64,000 bases of DNA from an uncultured Bacteroidaceae bacterium (lineage in GTDB: Bacteria; Bacteroidota; Bacteroidia; Bacteroidales; Bacteroidaceae). The translations under genes and the position numbers were made by a program. Location of the stretch: positions 62,001 through 126,000 of the forward strand of contig CALUIR010000002.1 in NCBI GenBank assembly GCA_944320785.1, written 5' to 3'. Below are positions 56,893 to 64,000 of the stretch, piece by piece (positions within the stretch are counted from its first letter, which is position 1; each line of letters begins with the position of its first letter). Under the pieces are notes generated by a model that was given only the letters and a program-made list of their open reading frames with translations, did no database searches and was not told the origin of the DNA.

Positions 56893-57462
56893 ATGGAACA
56901 CAAGAAATTGTTTTTCAAAAGATGGCAAGCCTTTTGGCTGTTGCCGCTCATCGGGCTGATGGCAGGGTGCATGCCGTCGGCCATATTCGAGAATGACTTT
57001 GGGGGAGACCACAATGCGCCTTGCGAATTGGATTATTTGCCCTACGAGACTAATATTGGCGCGAACAAGTTCGGTTGCTACATGGATGGAGGGCTGCTGG
57101 CCGTGCAAGGGCATTTTCAAGAACCGTGCAGAGGGATAATTGACAACATGGAAGGAACATGGGACTCTCACGGGCAAAGGATGCTTTTGAAGTTTTATTT
57201 GGAATATGTAGATATTGTGGTTGACATTGCTTCCAAGCCGGTTGCCGGTATGAACCTTTGCCGGTTGGAGATGAAATGTTCAGAGGCGGGATTGCGTGGA
57301 GCGGCAGATGCTGTCTCGATGGAACTCACCTGTTTTGATGAGGGCAATGGCATTGTCAGCGGTCGTTTCAGTTCAATCGATGTCCCTATGTATGACAATG
57401 CAGGCAATTTAGTGAAAACGTCCTGTTTGACTGACGGGCGTTTTGACATGAAGTTTAAATAG
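56893..57462 (+). CDS. Lipoprotein of unknown function
   Basis: 189 residues from ATG 56893. The signal carries a lipobox (GLMAGC, Cys26). The open frame upstream reads through the leader region and is not supported. Mature sequence is Cys-rich for an exported protein (PCELDY, GCYMDGG, PCRGII, LCRLEMKCS), with beta-rich segments. It lies 95 nt after the candidate leader peptide and 20 nt before the 1072-aa gene, so the three form one transcription unit ending at 60749. The stop codon is TAG. No catalytic motif is visible. Confidence 0.75.
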   Translation: MEHKKLFFKRWQAFWLLPLIGLMAGCMPSAIFENDFGGDHNAPCELDYLPYETNIGANKFGCYMDGGLLAVQGHFQEPCRGIIDNMEGTWDSHGQRMLLKFYLEYVDIVVDIASKPVAGMNLCRLEMKCSEAGLRGAADAVSMELTCFDEGNGIVSGRFSSIDVPMYDNAGNLVKTSCLTDGRFDMKFK

Positions 57463-57482
57463 AAGCCTTAAATGAAGATGAT

Positions 57483-60400
57483 ATGAAAAGAGTATATTTA
57501 TTAGGAATGATTTTGTTGTTCCCATTTTTTTTGCAAACGATTCAAGGCGATGAGTTGGAAGATGCCTTGTCGGCAAAAATGGATACCATTTTTGAACAGA
57601 TCGATCGAAGCCGGATAGAGACGGGGCTGTTGTCTGATTACGGCTGCTTTTTTATCGACCCGTCCTTGTATGACGGAGTTTTGGATGATGACAACTGGGT
57701 GACGTTGGATGATTGGCAGATGCTTTATTCCAGCATGTATGCCTCCCAAGTGAACGACAAAGTGTCGTTGGAGGATCCTTCTTCTGTTTTTGAACGGTCG
57801 GCAATTGCATTTTCATTGCTTTATTTGCAGTACAATGCAATCGACACGATGGCTTTTGATAAAGGTTTGCTGTCCATTGTGGATGATCAATTGTATGAAT
57901 CGGGCAGCGAATCCCCGTATCTGACGAAAGAACTGTTTGCGATGTCGATCTCTGAATGCGTTCGTGATGGCGATTTTATGTTTTGGTTTCCTGCCGAGAA
58001 TTATTTTAGCAATGTGGATGAGATGCCGATGTTAAGTGTGCGTTTCGATGATGAAGATTACAGGATTGTGAGATGGGGAATGCGTTTTAGGAATAATCTT
58101 TCGGAAGGTGAACATGAGATGTTTGTCCGCATCACTTTTGATGATGGAAGAGAATTGGAGAGCCACGCAAAAATATTTGTGAAATCGTCATCTTCGCGTA
58201 TTGATAGCAGAGAGCAAATAGACGATAGTATCAAGATTGCCTCAAATAGCAATCATGATGGCGGCATGGTTCAAATCAAGTATGCAAAATTCAATACCAC
58301 AGGCAAGTTGATACGTCCTTTGATTGTGGCTGATGAGATGGATTTGTCCCCGTATGGCTTAGGCGGCGATGTAGATTTGTTGTCCTTGTTGGAAAGTTTG
58401 CCGGATGAGGTCCGCAATCTTTTCGATTTGGTTTATGTGAACAACAACAGCGGCTTGGATGATATCTTCCGGAATGCGAGCCTGTTTCAAGAAGCGTTGC
58501 AGGAAATCAACAACAGGCGTTACGCGCTTCACGACCAAAGCTATGTGATTGGCTTGGGCATGGGCGGCTTGGTGGCAAGCTATGCTTTGAGCAGCATGGA
58601 GCAACAAGGGAAGGCACATGATGTGCAAAAGTTCATTACCATCAATTCTCCTCACAAAGGCATGAATCTGCCATTGGGTTTGCAGGCCATGTTGCAACAT
58701 CTTCGTGGTCTCCGATTCTTTTTCAAGTCGCTTTGCCCGGAAAGCATTAAGCGAATCGCTGAAATTTTGGATCAAAAGGCCATGCAGCAGATGTTGGTTT
58801 ATAGCATTGACAGGGGGTTGGATTATCGGGATGCGCATGCTAAATTCATGCAACAATATGAGGGAATGGGATTGCCTGTTCAATGTGAGACCGTGGCGAT
58901 GTCAAACGGTTCGTTGCAGGGAGACTTGTTGTACCCAGACAGTCAAGAAATGTTTTTTAAGTTGATACAAGATGTAAAAGATTGTATAGACCTTAGAATA
59001 ACATCCCGACTATCGAAGCATAAAAGCAAGGCACATCTTTATAATGGCTATTTGAGGTTTCATTTTAAAGTCTGGTTCATCTCTGTCAGCATTCATTTGA
59101 AAGAGAAGAACCTGCACAGCACGGATGCCATGCTTGGCCTTGATACAGCCCCAGGAAGTTGCTTTCCCATAAATGATTTGGCCTTAGAAGGGATAGACGG
59201 TTTTGATTTAAGTGAAGCCTTTGCGGTGGAAAAATTTTGTTTTGTGCCTACTGTGAGTGCTTTGGGCATCAATAATTGGGAAGAACGGTTGCGGTTTGAA
59301 TTGGATTTGGAAAATGAAGATTCAGATTTTGACCGCCTTTATGGAAACACAGGAAATGGAGAATATACAAACTTCATGGATTGCAAGGATGCTTTGTTGT
59401 ATGAATTGTCTCCCCGGTTGGTAGGTGATACGAACTCTTTGTTGGGCCAACGGGAATTTTCTTTGGAGAATGTGCCATCCATCCTTCCTCTCAGTTGGAC
59501 TTTTGCGGACAATCATTTCAAGGCCGTTTCGCAATCCGGCACCCATACTGTCATAACTCCTTTGCATTTCAATGCTTCGGATGAGTTGAATGTTTCAATA
59601 TCAATTCCATCGCTTGGCGTTGAACTGCCTTTGCTTACATCATCAATTACGTCACATGCATTGTATGTTCAGGGTGATGGTTATATTTCAAGTTTGAAGA
59701 ACCGTTATGAATTGACTCCCATGCCTGAGGATGTGACGGTGGACTGGCGGATTTCAGAAGGTTTGGTTATTGATGAAGAAGGCAACGATTATGCCATTGC
59801 CCATTCAGAGGGGGCGCGTGACAGTCTTTGGATTGAAGCAGCGGTCACGACCCTGTACGGCACCGAAACCGTCATACGGAAAGAATTGTCCAGCAAGAAT
59901 ATCACTTCCATTACCATGGTGCAGTACGAAGAACCGTGGTATGAGGATTATCGGAAGCATTACGCCTTCCGGGTGGATTATGAGCCGGAAGACATACCCA
60001 TCGATCAACTGACGTTCTGTTGGGACAATGACGTGCAAATAGTGGCATCGCAAGATGATCCTTGGCATGCAGTTATTTCTCCAGTTTTTGGTGGTGGTTT
60101 GGCCGAATTGGAAACTGAAGGAGATGTAGGAGGTTGCATTTTAAAACTATATAAACGGGTTGACTTGGTGAATGACTCTTTGCGCCGTCCTCCTTTTATC
60201 ATTGGTGGTGGTTCTCCTATCATATCCCCGGCCTCCAATGACGGCCCGGTGCCGATTGACCCGACTTATCCTAAAATCCTTCCAACTGGTGTGAATTATT
60301 GTGAGGTAATCATGCCTGCCATTGATTCGGATGAAAAGGCGAGTGGGAAAATACGTTGCTGGGTTTCGGATAATAATGGGGTTGTGCTTTCTACTGCATG

Positions 60401-60701
60401 CGACACTTGGGTGGAATGGAGCATTGTTTACCATACGTCACCTAACCCGGCAGATACGGAACTGGTTGTTACCCAAGGAACAACGAATGGTTCTGCTGTG
60501 GTGTCCACATTCTCAACGAAGCCGGACGAGGTGACCTTGCAGTTGTATAACGACTTTGGCATGGTTCGGCGGGAAACGGTGGATGGGTCGTCCGGCGAAG
60601 CGCGGATGAGCACGGCAGACTTGCCGGAAGGCACTTACTATCTGCACATCCTGAAAGGGGACAAGGTGATAGGACGAAAGATCATTTTCATCGAACATTG
60701 A
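57483..60701 (+). CDS. 1072-aa exported lipase-fold protein lacking the nucleophile Ser, T9SS tail
   Basis: Signal peptide ends TIQGDE. Residues about 280-430 look like the core of a lipase-type alpha/beta hydrolase: LIVADEMD, VIGLGMGGLVASYAL and FITINSPHKGMNLP, the last typical of lipases. In the elbow the nucleophile Ser is glycine (G357-L-G359-M-G-G362 instead of G-x-S-x-G-G), so catalysis by this route is unlikely. Ig-like strands follow, then a C-terminal T9SS type A-like tail (YHTSPNPADTELVV and LPEGTYYLHILKGDKVI). The gene reads as more A+T-rich than its neighbours. It is 20 nt after the lipoprotein gene. Confidence 0.75.
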   Translation: MKRVYLLGMILLFPFFLQTIQGDELEDALSAKMDTIFEQIDRSRIETGLLSDYGCFFIDPSLYDGVLDDDNWVTLDDWQMLYSSMYASQVNDKVSLEDPSSVFERSAIAFSLLYLQYNAIDTMAFDKGLLSIVDDQLYESGSESPYLTKELFAMSISECVRDGDFMFWFPAENYFSNVDEMPMLSVRFDDEDYRIVRWGMRFRNNLSEGEHEMFVRITFDDGRELESHAKIFVKSSSSRIDSREQIDDSIKIASNSNHDGGMVQIKYAKFNTTGKLIRPLIVADEMDLSPYGLGGDVDLLSLLESLPDEVRNLFDLVYVNNNSGLDDIFRNASLFQEALQEINNRRYALHDQSYVIGLGMGGLVASYALSSMEQQGKAHDVQKFITINSPHKGMNLPLGLQAMLQHLRGLRFFFKSLCPESIKRIAEILDQKAMQQMLVYSIDRGLDYRDAHAKFMQQYEGMGLPVQCETVAMSNGSLQGDLLYPDSQEMFFKLIQDVKDCIDLRITSRLSKHKSKAHLYNGYLRFHFKVWFISVSIHLKEKNLHSTDAMLGLDTAPGSCFPINDLALEGIDGFDLSEAFAVEKFCFVPTVSALGINNWEERLRFELDLENEDSDFDRLYGNTGNGEYTNFMDCKDALLYELSPRLVGDTNSLLGQREFSLENVPSILPLSWTFADNHFKAVSQSGTHTVITPLHFNASDELNVSISIPSLGVELPLLTSSITSHALYVQGDGYISSLKNRYELTPMPEDVTVDWRISEGLVIDEEGNDYAIAHSEGARDSLWIEAAVTTLYGTETVIRKELSSKNITSITMVQYEEPWYEDYRKHYAFRVDYEPEDIPIDQLTFCWDNDVQIVASQDDPWHAVISPVFGGGLAELETEGDVGGCILKLYKRVDLVNDSLRRPPFIIGGGSPIISPASNDGPVPIDPTYPKILPTGVNYCEVIMPAIDSDEKASGKIRCWVSDNNGVVLSTACDTWVEWSIVYHTSPNPADTELVVTQGTTNGSAVVSTFSTKPDEVTLQLYNDFGMVRRETVDGSSGEARMSTADLPEGTYYLHILKGDKVIGRKIIFIEH

Positions 60702-60709
60702 TTGAGAGG

Positions 60710-60749
60710 GTTGCTTTTGCTTGTTATAGACAGGTGAAAGCAACTTTTC
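60710..60749 (+). terminator. Terminator after the lipase-fold gene
   Basis: GTTGCTTT and AAAGCAAC form an 8-bp stem, followed by TTTTCTTCC. Confidence 0.65.
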
Positions 60750-60782
60750 TTCCTGTTTATATAACCTTTAATTGATAGCAAT

Positions 60783-61634
60783 ATGAAATTGGAAAGATTG
60801 TTGTTTTCGATAGCTGCCATGATGCTTCTGCTTCCCTTGGCTGCACAAGAAAAGGAGCAAAGCGACATGCGTTTCGGGAAGCATTTGACGCTTGGCGGGG
60901 AGATAGGGACAATGGGCATCGGCTTGGAGGTGGCCACGCCGTTGCACCCGAACATCCGCTTGCGGGCAGGCATCGTGGCTTTGCCGTTTGCTTTGCGGGA
61001 ACATTATGTGCAGGGCGTGGATTTGGTTTCCATGAAAGGGAACAGTTATGACTACATGGCGGCGCAAAACACGGAGATTTTGCAAGCATTGTCGGAAGCA
61101 GGGCTTCCATTGACATCCTCCGGCATGCCGGAAACAGTGGACATGGAAGAAAAGCTCCGCCGCATAGAAGGAAAACTGTTGTTAGACTTTTATCCAGAAG
61201 CAAACGGTTGTTTCTATGTGTCTTTAGGCGTTTATGTGGGAGGCAGCCATCAGCGGAAGGTGCAAGGCGATGTGGAACCGATGTATGCCCGTGCAGTTGA
61301 GATGGCAAATGTTTATCTTCCAGCGGATGACCAATTGGAGTATTTCATGTATGACGAGCAACATGCATACTATACTTACAAAGTAGGGGTTCCATCTTCC
61401 GGGAAAATCAGTTATAGCCGCCGCATCCTTCCTGTGAAACCCTACGTGGGCATCGGGTTCGGGCGGATGCTCCCGAAGCGGAAGTTGGGCTGCCATTTTG
61501 ATTTGGGCGTGTTGTACCGTGGGCGTTGGAAAGTTGACAGTGACACTCCATTTGCGGAATATGTGGATTATCCATACAAGTGGACTTCCATTTATTGTGT
61601 GGCTGCCCTCCGCCTGACGGGGCAGTTATTCTGA
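60783..61634 (+). CDS. Outer-membrane beta-barrel-like protein
   Basis: 283 residues with a signal peptide (MKLERLLFSIAAMMLLLPLAAQ). Alternating hydrophobic strands suggest a small barrel: LTLGGEIGTMGIGLEVATPL, NIRLRAGIVALPF, CFYVSLGVYVGG, PVKPYVGIGFGRML, CHFDLGVLYRGRW and a final strand ending in an aromatic residue (LTGQLF), the usual barrel C-terminus. A charged segment (about residues 90-200) would form long loops. It begins 82 nt after the lipase-fold stop, past a terminator; no -7 box was found, so regulation is unclear. Confidence 0.75.
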   Translation: MKLERLLFSIAAMMLLLPLAAQEKEQSDMRFGKHLTLGGEIGTMGIGLEVATPLHPNIRLRAGIVALPFALREHYVQGVDLVSMKGNSYDYMAAQNTEILQALSEAGLPLTSSGMPETVDMEEKLRRIEGKLLLDFYPEANGCFYVSLGVYVGGSHQRKVQGDVEPMYARAVEMANVYLPADDQLEYFMYDEQHAYYTYKVGVPSSGKISYSRRILPVKPYVGIGFGRMLPKRKLGCHFDLGVLYRGRWKVDSDTPFAEYVDYPYKWTSIYCVAALRLTGQLF

Positions 61635-61801
61635 ATGTTTTGAAATACAATAAGGCTCTTACACACTCTCTCTGCCCTCCGCCGATGCGATGTCGTCGGA
61701 AGGCAATCCTCCAAACGCAATGGAATTGCATGGGAGATGCAAGGAAATCCGGCTTGCCGATAATTCGCCAAGGAAAAGCAATTATTCCACAAAAGGATGC
61801 C

Positions 61802-61843
61802 GTTTGTCACGCTTAAGGCCGCATTTGTCACGGGATAAACGCT
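61802..61843. repeat. Two 21-bp units upstream of cassette copy 2
   Basis: Duplicate of 56595-56636 with one or two base changes. Confidence 0.75.
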
Positions 61844-61872
61844 TGCAGGAACAGAAAGTATCTTTATATTTG
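61843..61872 (+). promoter_or_regulatory. Consensus promoter of cassette copy 2
   Basis: TTG (61843-61845), 19 nt, TATATTTG (61865-61872). Confidence 0.75.
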
Positions 61873-61903
61873 TAACAAATAATTTTTGAAAACCAGCAGA
61901 GAA

Positions 61904-61963
61904 ATGAAGAAACTTTGCAGATTGGGGAAGAATAACTTCAGCCTGTCGGGCTGCACCGCATGA
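61904..61963 (+). CDS. Candidate leader peptide, 19 aa (cassette copy 2)
   Basis: ATG 31 nt after the -7 box opens MKKLCRLGKNNFSLSGCTA, then TGA. The first eleven residues equal copy 1, and GCT is kept in both. Similarity continues weakly past the stop (TTTGGCCG, TGCAGCC), so copy 2 may be a shortened version. A stem (CGGCAGGA/TCCTGCCG) lies about 60-100 nt downstream, before the gene at 62151. Confidence 0.4.
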   Translation: MKKLCRLGKNNFSLSGCTA

Positions 61964-62150
61964 GTCAGTTTGGCCGTGCAGCCTTTGCCTTAAATAATAA
62001 GGTGCATAAACTGAACCGGCAGGAACATGGGAAAGCGCCTTTCCGCCCGTCCTGCCGATGGGAATCGTTGCCTTGCAACTCTACACAATTGCAAAGGTAG
62101 CTGTTTCAAAAGGGAAAGGGGGTTATAAACAATTAAAAAACGTTTTTATC

Positions 62151-62531
62151 ATGAAGAAACTTTTATTTTCAGCCTTGGCTTGCGCCATGCTGTTGCCCGC
62201 CGTTACCGTGTAGGCAGGAGGGAAGATTACTTGGGAAGGACGAAAGACTAATATTTTCGGGCAATGCGTAGGAGATGCCGTGACGGTTTGCAAAGAAGTC
62301 ATCATCAACGATGGCGGCGATGGCAGATTAGACCCAACTTTCCCGCCTGGTGATGACATTACAATAGGAGGCGGAGAATACATAGGGATTGGAATAGGAG
62401 ATGACGACCCATACGTTAAAGTCAAAAGCATGAGCGATGACACGCAAGTGACGGTGGTATTCGACGGGATGTATTACGAATGCCCTGCCAGTTGGGTGAA
62501 CTGGGAGGACGGCAGCATCACGCCGCGATGA
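62151..62531 (+). pseudogene. Small secreted protein gene interrupted by in-frame TAG
   Basis: ATG 62151 encodes a signal peptide, MKKLLFSALACAMLLPAVTV, and codon 21 is TAG (62211-62213). The same frame then stays open for 105 codons, beginning AGGKITWEGRKTNIFG, with Cys pairs (GQCVGDAVTVC; YYECPASW) and an acidic Gly/Asp-rich middle, to TGA 62529-62531. The break falls at the expected cleavage site: a C-to-T change of CAG (Gln) would restore VTVQA-GG. Either a nonsense mutation or an amber read-through. TAG ends ordinary genes in this window, so recoding is unlikely. Confidence 0.7.
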
Positions 62532-62545
62532 CTTGATTGATCATA

Positions 62546-62575
62546 GGTGCGGGTGCAAGGCATTGCATCCGCACC
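62546..62575. repeat. Hairpin between the broken gene and the last gene
   Basis: GGTGCGG-TGCA pairs with TGCA-CCGCACC. No T tract follows; a stabiliser or a weak terminator. Confidence 0.45.
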
Positions 62576-62605
62576 ATCATTGCCAACCCGTAAATTCAAG
62601 CAAAT

Positions 62606-64000
62606 ATGAGAACCACGTTTCCCACTTTTCTTTTCCTGTTGTTGGCAGTCATGGTCAACGCACAGGAAACTTCCCGAAAGGATACTGCAAATTTGTTCAC
62701 CCCTTATTTTGAAATCCGGCAAAAAGAAGGCACTAACAAGCTGCTGAAAGAATACCTAATGCCCTACGTACAGGAAGAACAGGTGTTTGCCGTCCTGTTC
62801 ACGCCGAAGGCATGCCCGCGCTGCGAGGCGGAAATCAATGTGGATTTGGATTTGCTTCGGGAAATCCGTCCGGGGAAAGAACCCGTCTTGATTGCCGCCT
62901 ATCCCGATGCGGGCGCAGCAAAGGAATACTTGAAGCGTTTCCATGCGCGGAACGTCGTCATCGACACGGAGGGGAAGCACGAGGAAATATTCCATTTCAA
63001 CGCCGGAGGATTGAACGTCACTTACCTCCTTCAAATCGACATGCGGCAGGGACGGCTGATGCATGGCGGCGACATTATGCAGGTTAGCAAGGAGAACCTT
63101 GAACGGTTTTGCAGCAACACGGCTTATTTCCCGTACCATGCGGCGGAAGATGCGGCAAGCCCTGTGGAAGAAACAACGGTGCGGGAGCGGGTGGCACAAG
63201 GCACGCACCCGGCCATCCGCATGGAGGAGCGGGAAGGGAAAAGCATCACTTCCGGCAAGTTCTACAGCCCGGCCTGGCAAGGCAGGCGTTTCCTTTACGC
63301 GGATGACCTGGCATCCGTGGGTCGGCTTTACGAAACAGCGGGGGACACGGCCCGCTTCGTGCAGGAAATCGTGCCGGACAGTGCGCAGGAACGGGCTTTC
63401 GTGGACTTGCCGGCAGGGGATTATGAGCGGTACAAAGAGAAAGGAATGATTTCTATTATGGCTTGCGTCCCTGCTTTCGCACCAAGCGGCACGCCGCTTA
63501 TTACTTATTCCGTCCCGAACATGTTTGAGGAAAAGGAGGATGAAGTGGTTTATTACAGCAAGCCTGTAGCTCTCGCTTTGGAGGAACCGGGAGGAAAATG
63601 CCGGATGGCGGCTTTCGACTTTGAACTTGACAGCATCCCTTATTACATGTACATGCACGCCACGTCTTTTTGCCCGGTGGATGAAGGCCGAGTCCTTTTT
63701 GGATGCCGCAAAGTGTATTCAAAAGGCGAATACGATGTGCTGTTCAATGACATCCGGGCGGGAAAGTGCGCGGACATCGACAACATTTATTCCGATGCCT
63801 TTTATGAACATGCGCCTGTTGCCGCCTTGTTCGGCATGGAAGACGGGAAGAAGCTCCGCCAGATAGGGCAATTGGACGGCATCTTCAAAGAAACCCGCAC
63901 GGGCTATTTCTTCACGATGTTCACGGGTGGCATCCATGGGAAGCGGCTGGCATATACGGACGGTTTCTCCGGGAAGCTGTACGTGAGCAACACGGACACT
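62606..64000 (+). CDS. Exported thioredoxin-like protein, 3' partial
   Basis: 465 codons to the window edge, no stop. Signal peptide MRTTFPTFLFLLLAVMVNAQ. Residues about 58-160 look thioredoxin-like: a strand VFAVLFTPKACPRCEAEI with a C70-P-R-C73 pair, then PVLIAAYPD and VTYLLQID. After about residue 200 the sequence is beta-rich with spaced aromatic strands (RFLYADDLASVGRLY; GRVLFGCRKVYSKG), compatible with a beta-propeller; this part is not assigned. It follows the broken small gene by 74 nt and may share its transcript. CPRC predicts redox activity on exported proteins (inference). Confidence 0.7.
   Translation, partial: MRTTFPTFLFLLLAVMVNAQETSRKDTANLFTPYFEIRQKEGTNKLLKEYLMPYVQEEQVFAVLFTPKACPRCEAEINVDLDLLREIRPGKEPVLIAAYPDAGAAKEYLKRFHARNVVIDTEGKHEEIFHFNAGGLNVTYLLQIDMRQGRLMHGGDIMQVSKENLERFCSNTAYFPYHAAEDAASPVEETTVRERVAQGTHPAIRMEEREGKSITSGKFYSPAWQGRRFLYADDLASVGRLYETAGDTARFVQEIVPDSAQERAFVDLPAGDYERYKEKGMISIMACVPAFAPSGTPLITYSVPNMFEEKEDEVVYYSKPVALALEEPGGKCRMAAFDFELDSIPYYMYMHATSFCPVDEGRVLFGCRKVYSKGEYDVLFNDIRAGKCADIDNIYSDAFYEHAPVAALFGMEDGKKLRQIGQLDGIFKETRTGYFFTMFTGGIHGKRLAYTDGFSGKLYVSNTDT

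Larger units (their letters stand above)
61635..62150. other. Intergenic region with cassette copy 2
   Basis: 516 bp. It holds a GC-rich hairpin near 61679-61712, the 21-bp repeat pair (61802-61843), a promoter (61843-61872), the micro-ORF at 61904, and paired stretches (CGGCAGGA/TCCTGCCG and CCTTGCAA/TTGCAAAGG) before the gene at 62151. Confidence 0.65.

Noticed and set aside
62151..62531. Alternative genetic code with TAG as sense
   Set aside because: Genes ending at 14651, 49572 and 57462 use TAG as their normal stop.

Overview
This window is a chromosomal segment of a Bacteroidales bacterium, most likely Prevotellaceae or Bacteroidaceae (inference). The evidence is the repeated Bacteroidetes-type promoter (TTG/TTTG, about 19-21 bp, TAnnTTTG), the housekeeping order ybeY-mnmG-apt-uvrC-dtd-mazG-deoC, a cytochrome b/flavoprotein/iron-sulfur fumarate reductase operon, TPR-transmembrane-HTH regulators, and large exported proteins with C-terminal tails like type IX secretion (T9SS) sorting domains. 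No tRNA, rRNA, CRISPR array or insertion sequence was recognised.

Layout. 1-4.5 kb: the 5' end of leuS, then a five-gene operon of small exported proteins around a CsgG-family protein, driven by a good promoter and preceded by a roughly 390-nt structured leader. 4.8-29.8 kb: core genes (mutS, lgt, ychF, an MFS exporter, polA, a polyprenyl synthase, the minus-strand run from a two-gate membrane protein through ybeY, mnmG, apt, uvrC, dtd and mazG to deoC, then an AlkD-like gene, ruvB, a flippase and frdCAB). 30-50 kb: a PAP2 phosphatase, a membrane TPR-AraC regulator, and an operon-like run of four genes for a 1533-aa helical repeat protein, a 3281-aa LamG/BACON/T9SS protein, a lipoprotein and an OmpA-type peptidoglycan anchor. 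These look like parts of one cell-surface assembly (inference). 50-54 kb: a YbjQ-like protein, a 1069-aa secreted pectinesterase and an intergenic region rich in hairpins and a putative short RNA. 54-64 kb: a second membrane TPR-HTH regulator and an accessory block of exported proteins: a DUF3244-like protein, a lipoprotein, a lipase-fold protein lacking its nucleophile serine, a barrel-like protein, a small secreted gene broken by an in-frame TAG, and a thioredoxin-like protein running off the end. Two members of this block sit behind near-identical copies of a promoter plus micro-ORF cassette.

The most unusual signals are not classical genes: (a) intergenic arrays with an exact 21-bp period lying upstream of promoters; (b) a dispersed palindrome, ACGATTA(C/G)TAATCGT, in 23-bp-spaced triplets; (c) the duplicated leader-peptide cassette; (d) two short promoter-to-terminator transcripts with no convincing ORF; (e) two strong promoters whose -7 box ends 4 nt before the start codon, predicting leaderless mRNAs.
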